DNA from: Cordylochernes scorpioides
Taxonomy: Eukaryota; Arthropoda; Arachnida; Pseudoscorpiones; Chernetidae
Reading direction: 5' to 3'
NCBI GenBank assembly: GCA_030710605.1
Contig: CP092880.1
Coordinates: 7,713,356-7,777,355 of the forward strand
Length of the DNA: 64,000 bases
Part shown: positions 55,677-64,000 of the stretch, piece after piece
How positions within the stretch are numbered: the stretch's first letter is position 1
Layout: each line of letters begins with the position of its first letter
Program-made: the position numbers and the translations under genes
The notes under the pieces: model-generated
What the model saw: the letters and a program-made list of their open reading frames with translations, nothing else
The model's database searches: none
What the model was told of the DNA's origin: nothing

Positions 55677-58600
55677 CTGAAACAATAGCAAAATTCAGTA
55701 ATCCATTCTGGCTCGCTGTAAAGTAAAATAGTGAAGAATATTTAATAATTACGAATGCAATATAAAAAAAAATAAAAAGTTTATTTTCAATATTTTGATA
55801 GGCTAGATCTTTATCGATGTTTGAAATTACAGCAACTCAAGTATTTCCCCAAACGTCTTTTTCTCTCTCATATGTTTTTATGGAGAAACCCATCTAAAAT
55901 ATACAACCAATGATATAGCACAATGTAATAAATACAGATCACAAATAAATCTGGATCTGATTTTTGTCTGTCGGGATTTAGATCTGTCGGGATTATTTGA
56001 TAATTGAAACATTTAAGAACTTGGGGAAAAAATACAAATAACATGATCAATGTTTCAATTATTATCAAATAATCCCGACAGATATAAATCAGATCCAGAT
56101 TTATGTGAGATCTGTATTTATTATATTGCTATATCATTGGTTATATATTTTAGATGGGTTTCTCCATAAAAAAAATATGGGAGAAAGACCTTTGGCGCAA
56201 TACTTGAGTTACTGTGATTTCAAACCTCGAGAAAGATCTAGCTCATAAAAATATTGAAAATAAACTTTATAATTTTTAAAATAAAATAGCATTCGTGATT
56301 ATTCAATATTCTTCACTATTTTACAGAATTTACAGTCAATGTTTATTAAGAACTTGGGAAAAAAATACAATTAACATGATCAATGTAAAAATATCTATTT
56401 CTTTTCATGCACTAAATATTCAAACATAAACATTCAAGAAACAATATTGGCTTTCTGAATATGGGAATAGTTTAGGAATGATATGAATCCATGTAAATAT
56501 GCCTCTCTGTAAAAATTTACTAATATGAAGTAAAAATTACCATTGTAAATTTGATGATCTGATTTCTTTTTAGCGATATCTCTATATATAATAAAGGTAA
56601 TTTTGAGCGTGGAAATATATTACAGTTAAACCTGTCTATAGCGCCCCCCCTAAATAGCGCCTCCCTCTCTATAGCGCCCAATTTTAAATACGTAGTACGA
56701 TGCGATTTACATTAAAAGTAACCTGTCTATAGCAACCCCTCTCTATAGCACCCTATTTTAAATACGTAGTACAATGTGAGATTTACATTAAAAGTGACCT
56801 GTCTATAGCACCCCTTCTCTATAGCACCCTATTTTGGTGAATTCCAAGAGGGGGCGCTATAGACAGGTTTAACTGTATATAATTTCTAATAATCATATAC
56901 ACCTTCTATTAGCTTTTACATACGTCAATATCTCATTTTAAAAGACATATATGATTCAAAAATATCAATAAAGAGGTTTATATAGATGTATAAAATTGCC
57001 GGAAGGAAATTGATCCATAGAAGCATAGGGCGCCTCTCCCGTCAAAATAAACGTCAAAGTTGGCGTCATAAATGGCGTCAGTTTTTGACGTTTATTTTGA
57101 CGGGAGAGGCGCCCTATGCTTCTAAAGAGGTTTATATAAGACAAAAAGGTAAATTTCACCTTTAATCTTCTTTCGAAGATCTTTAGCGCTAGTACCTCCT
57201 TCCTCTTCTGAAACAACACAGCTTTTATTTGAATATTCTTTGTTTATTTTGGCTCGTTGATTAAAAGCGACAAGTCGTTTGGAAAGAATCAAATAATAAT
57301 TTATTAGATAAGCATAAATAGTTAAATAGGTTTATTTATAAATAAGAATAGTTAAAAATGAGTAAGAGTAGAGATAGGTTAAATATGGATAAATAAACAA
57401 ATATTGGTACGTGATACAGGCCATGATAATCTTGGTGGGTAGAAGTTGGCTACTGCTTTTACTGTAAGTGCACCTGGAGGAATACTTACTATCAAACCTC
57501 CCTTTGAAAATTAAACGATTTATAGCCCGTCAAAGGATTCTATGGCTACTTTTCCGCGAGGATATCACGGGATTTTGGAACAGCGACCCTTTAAATTGCT
57601 GCTTCTGCAATGTTGGCATCCAAGACAATTTGGTACACTATCTATTCCATTGCCCATTCCTACATGAAAAGAGACTGGAAATTCGCGAAATTTCGGGGCC
57701 AACTCACTACAATGAACAACATGTATATAAAATCTTCACTACTCTCCTTCAGGATAAAGCATTTGTTTATAAATATTTTAAATATTTCAAGGAGATTGAT
57801 AAAATGAGAGAAGTGCTCAACTCCACAGACAACGGCTGATTGCTCCCCCTCCCCTCTAAATTGCTTTTCCTCCTCACTCATGTACATATATAACCTTTTA
57901 GGGGAATCCCCTTGTAAGACAATAGTGTCTTAATAAAGGTTTTTGTTGTTGTCGTAAGTGCACCACATAAGTCTGTAACACCCACACAAGGTCGCGGTAC
58001 TGGACAGGTCTGTGGCTTTTGTCGTATCGAGATTTGTCTTTTTCTTGCGCCTGTAAGATGTTCAAACGGGTCAGCTGACGTGCGTCCTCGGCATTTGTGA
58101 CCAAACTCTCCACGTAGTATTCCAGATTGACTTCCTCTCTATACGTCAGGATGGTGTCCAATGGGGTCTCGACATTGCGTCCGTGTACAAGATGGAAAGG
58201 GCTAAACCTGGTGATTTCCTGCTTTACAGTGTTATAGGTAAAAGTGACGTAAGGGAGAACTGTATCCAAGTTTCTTTAGTCTACATCAACATACATAGAC
58301 AGCATGTCACCAAGTGTCTTGTTGAGTCTCTCGGTCAGGCCATTTGTCTGGGGGTGGTAGGCAGAAGTAAAGCGATGTGCAGTTCCACAGAGGTTGTTAA
58401 TCTCCCTTATTGTGTGGGATATAAACGTTCGACCTAGGTCTGTACTCAATTCTCTGGGGGCTCCATGTTTGAGGATCACGTCTTCTACTAATTTTTCCAA
58501 CTTCTTCCAAACTTCCATTTGGTATGGCTTTGGTCATAGCATACCTGGTTAGATAGTCTGTCGCGACCATTTATTGCCTTCGTTCGAGGTAGGGAATCTT

Positions 58601-59835
58601 CTTAACAAATCTATTCCTATTTTCTGAGAAGGTCGGGATACCGGCGGAATTGGCACAAGTTGTTCTGGCGGACGTTCGGTAGAACCTTTTCGCCGTTGAC
58701 ATTCTCTACAATGTGCCACATATGGTCGCACAGATCTATGCAAGCCAGGCCAGACATATTTTCTTCTAATGAGGTTGTAGGTCTTGGAAAGCCAAAGTGT
58801 CTATACATTAGTGCATCGAGCTTCTTGTAAAATGCCAATTCCCGTTTGTTCGGGCACTACTAAAAGCCAGGGATACCCCATAGGATCGTCGTTTTGCGAT
58901 AAAGAAGGCTCTCTCTCTATCGATTATTATAAAACTCACTTTTATCTTTAGAATCACACACAATTTCTTATATTATTTTCTTGATCGGGACGTCGCTTCT
59001 TTTGGATATTTTCGCCCTCCTGTCGATAATTGAAGATAAATCTGGTATGTTATCTTCGTTGGATTCGAAAAAAAAAGAACTTCTTAAGGGGCAATCCGAA
59101 TTTTGATGTCTTCTAACATTTTTCAAGCAAAAAAGATGTAAAATTCTTAAAGGATACAAAAGGCCTATCTGGCCACTCTTCCTGGTACAGTAATATAGAT
59201 GTATTGATCACATTATCAGATGTCTAACAACTCACATTTATTTATTTAACAGTTGCAAAGACACGCCATATCCACAATTAGGATAATTGCGTGTAAATCT
59301 GAAATGATATACAAATCGAATTATCGTTAAATTAACACAATCAAACATTGGAAAGCACGCAAATTACACATTCGATGTCAAATTTTGCATATAGTAATTA
59401 GAAATAGTAGCTTGGAATATTTACAACAGTTAGAACAACGTGTAGACTAAGTAAATCAGAACGAGTCAGTGGATAACAGTCAATACTTTCGCCGTTAACT
59501 TTCATAAACAATATACTTTCAACTCACATGAACAAATTCATTGATTAAGTGATAAATTGACCAAAATTTTAAGTTCTACATGTAGAAAATGTGTACGGTG
59601 CTCTTATTTAGTCTGAAGTAGTTTTTTTCAAAGAGAAGTTTGTTCCTTCACTTGATTCTATCAGATGATTCTATGTTAGACACTTACGTGTGGTTAGCAA
59701 GGCCTGGTAGATGAGATGTACCATTGGTGGAGGTTTTCTGGTTTTCCGCCCAACAGTACGACCAGAGGAAAGAAGGTCTCCTAAGGCACGGTATGGCCCA
59801 TCTGGAGCTATCCTGCATCCAACCATACTGCAGAC
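55069..59835 (-). CDS. H15-domain (linker-histone-like winged helix) protein gene, 3' part
   Basis: Exons 59688-59835, 57160-57207 and 55069-55676 have matching phases (C|AA gives Gln, G|AG gives Glu). Joined, they form an H15-like fold: PPPMVHLIYQALLTT, then GGTSAKDLRKKIKEQYP, then FNKALKRALELQILIQTD, ending SSGRFAVMNP. This matches the helix-helix-helix-wing order and the basic/Gly-rich wing of linker histones and H15-bearing chromatin proteins, and predicts DNA/nucleosome binding in the nucleus. A tail of about 150 residues is rich in Ser, Pro, Lys and Arg, with a more helical WSRQEEALINAAWTRGVQQL segment. The 5' end is unresolved: the first mapped exon begins at an acceptor or contains its own ATG. 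It is not a canonical histone H1, because introns interrupt the domain and the tail is not Lys/Ala/Pro-rich. Confidence 0.8.
55716..56330. mobile_element. 600-bp near-perfect palindromic element
   Basis: Arms of about 270 bases (agtaaaatagtgaagaatat...ataatcccgacagat... and complement) flank a spacer of about 40 bases around 56010-56050. Mismatches and small indels are scattered (for example ttatcgatgtttg against cctcgag). It lies in the intron just upstream of the last H15 exon. Largest fold-back of the window; no hammerhead core seen. Confidence 0.82.
56623..56875. mobile_element. pogo/Tigger-like MITE with internal tandem units
   Basis: Ends CAGTTAAACCTGTCTATAGCG and inverted ...CGCTATAGACAGGTTTAACTG, with TA flanks. 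Inside, a unit of about 75 bases (cctgtctatagcaccc...tttacattaaaagt) is repeated about three times. Confidence 0.82.
57018..57125. mobile_element. Small palindromic element, family gcatagggcgcc
   Basis: The arms agaagcatagggcgcctctc...aaataaacgtcaaa and perfect complement flank a 25-base spacer. The TIR is shared with 33129-33527. Confidence 0.82.
57160..57207 (-). CDS. H15 gene, 48-bp internal exon
   Basis: The acceptor gttgtttcag and a weak donor GTGAAA bound 48 nt encoding EEGGTSAKDLRKKIK, the second helix of the H15 fold. Phases fit both neighbours exactly, which is the main support for this short exon. Confidence 0.8.
57475..57953 (+). mobile_element. 5'-truncated LINE with 11-bp target duplication
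   Basis: GTAAGTGCACC is repeated at 57464-57474 and 57954-57964. It is inserted in a reversed SINE A fragment (57420-57463 and 57965-57985). The open frame to TGA 57837-57839 encodes an ORF2 C-terminus (FIARQRILWLLFRED, then CCFCNVGIQDNLVHYLFHCP with the CCHC finger). A 3' UTR with aataaaggt and a (GTT)n tail follows. Confidence 0.88.
57965..58860 (-). pseudogene. Gypsy-type integrase remnant
   Basis: Reading on - from 58860: an HHCC zinc-binding remnant (HCRECQRRKGSTERPP), a core with GIDLL, STDLGRTFISHTI and YHPQTNGLTERLNKTL (DDE residues visible), then LPYVTFTYN and FSPFHLVHGR. The frame is broken several times, with stops between pieces. Integrase inserts LTR-retrotransposon DNA. No LTRs, protease or RT are present, so this is an isolated fragment. 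Confidence 0.85.
58861..59687. other. Intron of the H15 gene, unassigned
   Basis: AT-rich. 58970-59160 shows an imperfect inverted relation (aattcttaaaggatacaaaa / cacacaatttcttatatt) but no clear element. Nothing else recognised. Confidence 0.45.
59688..59835 (-). CDS. H15 gene, first mapped exon
   Basis: It encodes SMVGCRIAPDGPYRALGDLL, then RKTRKPPPMVHLIYQALLTT and a donor GTAAGT. The acceptor would be caagttccag at 59836-59838, or translation could start at the internal ATG (MVGCRIA...). A MITE begins only about 15 bases upstream of the exon. Confidence 0.75.
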
Positions 59836-59852
59836 CTGGAACTTGTAGCATA

Positions 59853-60500
59853 CACTCTTGGACAAAACTTAAGGAAGTTGTACCTTTTAGTATGTATATC
59901 GGTATTCAGATAATAACTCTGAAAGATACACTCATAGACAAAACTTAAGGAAGTTGTACCTTTTAGCATGTATATCGGTATTTAGACAATAACTCTGAAA
60001 GATACACTCTTGGACAAAACTTAGGGAAGTTGTACCTTTTAGTATGTATATCGGGATTGAGACAATAACTCTGAAAGATACACTCATGGACAAAACTTAA
60101 GGAAGTTGTACCTTTTAGCATGTATATCGGGATTCAGACAATAACTCTGAAAGATACACTCATGGACAAAACTTAAGGAAGTTGTACCTTTTAGTATGTA
60201 TATCGGGATTCAGACAATAACTCTGAAAGATACACTCTTGGACAAAACTTAAGGAAGTTGTACCTTTTAGCATGTATATCGGGATTGAGACAATAACTCT
60301 GAAAGATACACTCATGGACAAAACTTAAGGAAGTTGTACCTTTTAGCATGTATATCGGGATTGAGACAATAACTCTGAAAGATATTACAGTGACCTTTAT
60401 TGAAGACACACGAAATAAGCAAGTGTGAACAAAATTGCCTCTGTCTCCTTAAAAAAAACAGGTTACAGCAAAGACGTTCCTTAAGTTTTGATTATGAGTG
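59853..60500. mobile_element. Tc1-like MITE with tandemly amplified 76-bp end
   Basis: Left TIR CACTCTTGGACAAAACTTAAGG and right TIR CCTTAAGTTTTGATTATGAGTG are flanked by TA. Seven copies of the 76-base left unit precede the single interior segment. The third amplified locus in this window, after 23171 and 36208. Confidence 0.88.
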
Positions 60501-60784
60501 TAGAAAGAGAGAAATTTTAAACCCTTCGGTGAAATGACGGGTCGTAGCAACGTTGTATGCTAACGTATTTCATCGATTATTGATAATTATTGCCATGTTC
60601 CATGTGTGTGTATAATTTTCTATGTATATGCTGCTAGGACCTAAGAACAGGTTATACTATGAACTTCAACGTTTTTGATCATTTTGTATTTACATTCGCC
60701 TACCCAGAGCTTACGGCTCGACTTCCAATTCTCAACAGCCATAATGTAACCTAATACACAATCTCGAGGATGGTATGTGCCTAG

Positions 60785-60930
60785 GGCAGGACAACCTTTT
60801 TATTTAGAAGAATCAAAAATTACAATTTACAGAATTTCAAAGTTTTTAAAAAGCCACAAAATTTTTATTAACAACAATAAATAGTAATTTCATCAATAAA
60901 GTTTTTATGCGAGTTCTACACGCAGCTTCA
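60785..60930 (+). mobile_element. hAT MITE fragment
   Basis: agaatcaaaaattacaattt, caaagtttttaaaaagccac and acaacaataaatag match the left half of 18234-18713; the right end is only partly present (cttcacatccaaagag). Confidence 0.65.
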
Positions 60931-61084
60931 CATCCAAAGAGTGCACGTTGAAATCTGTGACCACTGGACATGCATCGGACCTGGAGGCTGTTGGGTTCTG
61001 CGCTGCCTGGAGTATAGGAGATCCATCTATGATTCTGTATAAGACTGGTGGTCTTAATAAATCTGTATGTATGTATTACCAATT

Positions 61085-61345
61085 AAAATACCAAAACGCG
61101 AATGTTTCTTTTCACAAATAAATCAAACTTCTATTTCCCTTACTGCGATAAAAAAAAGTATATTGAGAAGGCTATGCTTATCAAGTGGAGAACCCTCCAA
61201 GCGGTTTCGCCAATTTAATCTACCAGACCGCTTCTTTAGAGCTCTAATACTGTATTGGATCATTCTGCTTTTATTTGTAACTCTGAAGGATGGAATCTTA
61301 GAAATGGTTTTTAGGTAAACTATGGACATAAGATTTTAGGACAGT
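61085..61345 (+). repeat. Dispersed repeat R
   Basis: cgcgaatgtttcttttcaca, cccttactgcgata, ccaatttaatctaccagac and ctctaatactgtattggatc, as in the following copy and, inverted, at 31375 and 62370. Confidence 0.7.
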
Positions 61346-61444
61346 AGAATTACATTTAAATATTTACATCGAGCAATGCTCTTCCGGAAACACTTACTGT
61401 ATGTATTAACACAAAGCAATAACGCGCCATCTATACATACAAAA

Positions 61445-61705
61445 TAAAAGGACCTAAAAGCGCGAATGTTTCTTTTATACATAAAACGAACTTCTACTGT
61501 CCTTACTGCGATGAAAAAATATATTGGGAGGGCTTGGCTCATCAGTGGTGAACCCTCCCAGCGGTTTCGCCAATTTAATCTACCAGACCGCTTCTCAGAG
61601 CTCTAATACTGTATTGGATCATTCTGCTTTTATATGCTACAGTGAAAGATGGAATCTTAGAAATGTTTTTCAAGTAAACTATAGAGATAAGCTTTTAGGG
61701 CAGTA
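61445..61705 (+). repeat. Dispersed repeat R, best copy
   Basis: Contains the intact hairpin GGGAGGG...CCCTCCC with a 20-base loop (cttggctcatcagtggtgaa), about 360 bases after the previous copy. Both copies share the downstream catcgagcaatgctcttccg, so a local duplication is likely. Confidence 0.7.
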
Positions 61706-62029
61706 GAATTATATTTAAATATTTACATCGAGCAATGCTCTTCCGCAAACACTTACTGTATGTATGTAATATTGATTGATAATTTTACACAATATATTTT
61801 AGAACTGATATTATCTAACTGATTTAGGCGTCCTGACACAAAAGTGGCTGAAATGTGGAACCTGGATAATACATGGGCGAAGAAGGAACCATTCGGCTAC
61901 TGTTGTAATTGAACTTTTAACTGGCCCTCAATTTGCATCATAGATTGGTTAATAGAGTTGCAACAAAGTTCAAAGGTGACGAATTGGTTTCAATGAAGGC
62001 AGTTGTTATACTCTTCTTCTTCTTTCTTA

Positions 62030-62325
62030 TCTCCACACTGTTTGAACTAGAATGCGTCTGCCTTTGTCATTAAGACTGGGAGCACTACTCAGTGGCAGGC
62101 CGACTTAGCTCCAAAAGAAATGGCCGCCTCTGACATGAGGAACAGACGCCATGTGCAGCCGCTCCTAACATGGAGTACAAACGCTGCTCATCCTGTATCC
62201 CTGGATTAAGAGCCCTTACAGGGTACTATCAGCCGGGCCAGCTGAGCCCAGGTTTTTTAGCGAGCTTGTTACTGCTCCCCTTCCTCCTTTTTCATCCGGG
62301 CTTGGGACCGGCAAATGCGGAGTAT
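62030..62325 (-). mobile_element. Dispersed retro-repeat L
   Basis: Nearly identical to 17390-17750 from gactgggagcactactcagt to gggcttgggaccggcaaa; the GAA tail is at the low-coordinate end. Confidence 0.65.
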
Positions 62326-62369
62326 GTTGTTATACTAAAAGGCAATAATGAAATATTTATATGTAATTC

Positions 62370-62620
62370 TACTACCATATAAGCTTATGTCCATAGTTTA
62401 TTTAAATACCATTTCTAAGATTCCATCCTTCAATGTAGCATATAAAAGCAGAATGATCCAAAACAGTATTGGAGTTCTAAAGAAGCGGTCTGGTAGATTA
62501 AATTGGTGAAACCGCTGGAAGAGTTCATTACTGAATGAGTCAAGCCCTCACAATATTTTTCATCGCAGTAAGGATAGTAGAAGTTTGATTTATTTGTGAA
62601 AAGAAAAATATTCACGTCTT
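62370..62620 (-). repeat. Dispersed repeat R
   Basis: Inverted relative of 61445-61705, with ataagcttatgtccatagtt at the left edge and catcgcagtaaggatagtag at the right. Confidence 0.68.
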
Positions 62621-62989
62621 AATGTTTTTATATTTTAAAGAAAACTATGTGAATACTGGCCGAAGTGTCTCTTATTTGAAGAACAATGAATATTAAAGAT
62701 TCTTTCTCGCTTTTACTCTTTGATAAAATCAATAAGCTATCTAGGGTTTGGTTTCTTTTTGGTTATAATTGACTGGAAGTAGTGCTTCTAGGTTTCTGTG
62801 TTGAAGAGCATGTTAGCCTGAAAGCTCGATAAATTAAAAAATGTAAAACGAAACCAAGCATTAGATTCCTTATTGATTTGTCAAAGAACAATGAATGCTG
62901 GCCAGGCAACCTCCATCTTCCAGATAAGAAAAAGAGTTTTAAAAAGAAGATTTCTCAAAGAGTTTATGGCGACCACACTTTGCTTCAGC

Positions 62990-63165
62990 GAGCGCGAACT
63001 GGGATAAAGCTTCACTGCGCATACAGGCAGTAGTATGGCGGCCTCTCTACGCCTCGGCAAGCGCGAGCTGGGAGAACACCTCACTACGCATGCGCGGGCG
63101 GCATCCCGGACTCTTGCCACGCGCGTCGTTCAAACAACAAGGCTTGCTTCCAGCGGCCGTTACTT
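62990..63165. promoter_or_regulatory. Possible CpG-rich promoter segment
   Basis: The most CpG-rich non-LINE stretch in the window, with cactacgcatgcgcggg (like an NRF-1 site) and agtatggcggcctct (like a YY1 site). A piece of about 45 bases is duplicated (gcgagcgcgaactgggataaa / caagcgcgagctgggagaac). It could drive the H15 gene on - or a gene beyond the window. Motif-based only. Confidence 0.35.
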
Positions 63166-63658
63166 CTTTCTTCTCTATATATTTCTGGCTTTAAATAAGT
63201 AAATTAATTTGTAGACATATCTTGTCACTACCTACCTGATCATGTTTCAGCCAAGATTCTGACGCCACTCTGGATCAAACACAGTTATAAGAATGTTTAC
63301 ATATCGTTAAATCTCTTTCTACTTACATATGACTACTGAATGAGCCTATAAATTTGGCGTTTCTTAAATCATCATGATTGATTTAAACTCGAGTAGATTT
63401 TGTGAGATATAGTTTCTATGGACATTGTTGAAATGGTTTTCTTATAGCAAACATCGATCTATCAAATCAGAATCTTGATATTTCAATGAATTTACAATAG
63501 CTTATACCATATGATCGATTCATTCTTTACAATACTTCTTATAATGATGAATTTAAGTTATTTGATTCATCCAAGTGTCGAGAGAGATAAGATGATCAAT
63601 CAATGTTTGAATCTCTACTTGCCCAAATTCTCAAGAACTTAATAGATTTTATATTAAA

Positions 63659-63758
63659 NNNNNNNNNNNNNNNNNNNNNNNNNNNNNNNNNNNNNNNNNN
63701 NNNNNNNNNNNNNNNNNNNNNNNNNNNNNNNNNNNNNNNNNNNNNNNNNNNNNNNNNN
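63659..63758. other. Assembly gap of 100 N
   Basis: Exactly 100 unresolved bases, a standard scaffold gap placeholder; its true length is unknown. Confidence 0.99.
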
Positions 63759-64000
63759 GATCTTCTTTGAACTCAACTATAAGGAAAGAGGTATGTATAG
63801 CTTCCTAGCCCACTTACCACCATGTTGGAGCTTGTTGTTCATAAAGCGATTATAAAATTCTCAGATTTTTTTTTTTATTATCCCTAGTACATGTCACACC
63901 CTATTAAATTATTTGGATTTGGTCTTATTTTATTGTAGCTATAATCTATAATCCAAATTGTGCTTTATCATGGAAAATAAACCTTTTACAGAGTACAGTA

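Noticed and set aside
61530-61600. Repeat R as a type II hammerhead ribozyme
   Set aside because: CTGATGAG and GGTGAAAC are both present and GCCAA/TTGGT could form stem II, but there is no room for a stem I hairpin between the cleavage site and CTGATGA.
62881-63120. 79-codon - strand ORF as a protein gene
   Set aside because: It starts at GTG, not ATG, and consists largely of a duplicated CpG-rich segment; better read as a possible promoter or repeat.

Overview
The window is AT-rich, intron-rich metazoan DNA, most likely from a protostome invertebrate. Coding exons are short islands of balanced base composition in a sea of interspersed repeats, with GT-AG introns, tRNA-derived SINEs, hAT/mariner/pogo-type DNA elements, Helitron-like elements, Penelope-like elements, L1/Tx1-type LINEs and a U6 snRNA copy. 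There are no bacterial operons. I cannot name the species from the sequence.

Three cellular genes can be read. (1) A complete bestrophin (calcium-activated anion channel) runs on the + strand from 11429 to 42928. Its eleven coding exons join in frame to a 456-residue protein, and introns up to 7 kb are filled with repeats. (2) A convergent - strand gene lies tail-to-tail with it. Its last three coding exons (47599-47700, 45409-45848, 44513-44635) encode a two-transmembrane protein I do not recognise, and a phase-compatible candidate upstream exon lies at 51292-51396. (3) A second - strand gene at 55069-59835 has three phase-matched exons that reassemble a linker-histone-like H15 winged-helix domain followed by a basic Ser/Pro/Lys-rich tail. 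Its 5' end is not resolved.

Layout: 1-5866, a nearly full-length but frameshifted L1/Tx1-type LINE between AC microsatellites. 5867-11400, SINEs, a Helitron-like element, a fold-back element and a pogo-like MITE. 11429-42928, bestrophin with two large minisatellites (62-bp units in intron 2, 55-bp units in intron 6), hAT insertions, a U6 pseudogene, a Penelope-like element with GIY-YIG endonuclease, a decayed mariner and many fold-back elements. 43270-51400, solo-LTR-like sequence, SINE and the two-TM gene, whose introns carry two more minisatellites. 52000-64000, fold-back elements, truncated LINEs, a gypsy integrase remnant and the H15 gene. A 100-base assembly gap lies at 63659-63758.

The most interesting signal is a recurring class of near-perfect palindromic (fold-back) elements. 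Several carry hammerhead-ribozyme-like cores (CTGANGA, a short GC stem, GAAA). One at 28216-28245 has a complete textbook core in the spacer of a 330-bp palindrome, so its stem I would be extended by the palindrome arms. A related core sits in the 3' tail of the Penelope-like element, which suggests these palindromes may be small non-autonomous Penelope/retrozyme-type elements. A second theme is local tandem amplification of transposon pieces: Tc1-like MITE ends and a SINE body have become minisatellites.
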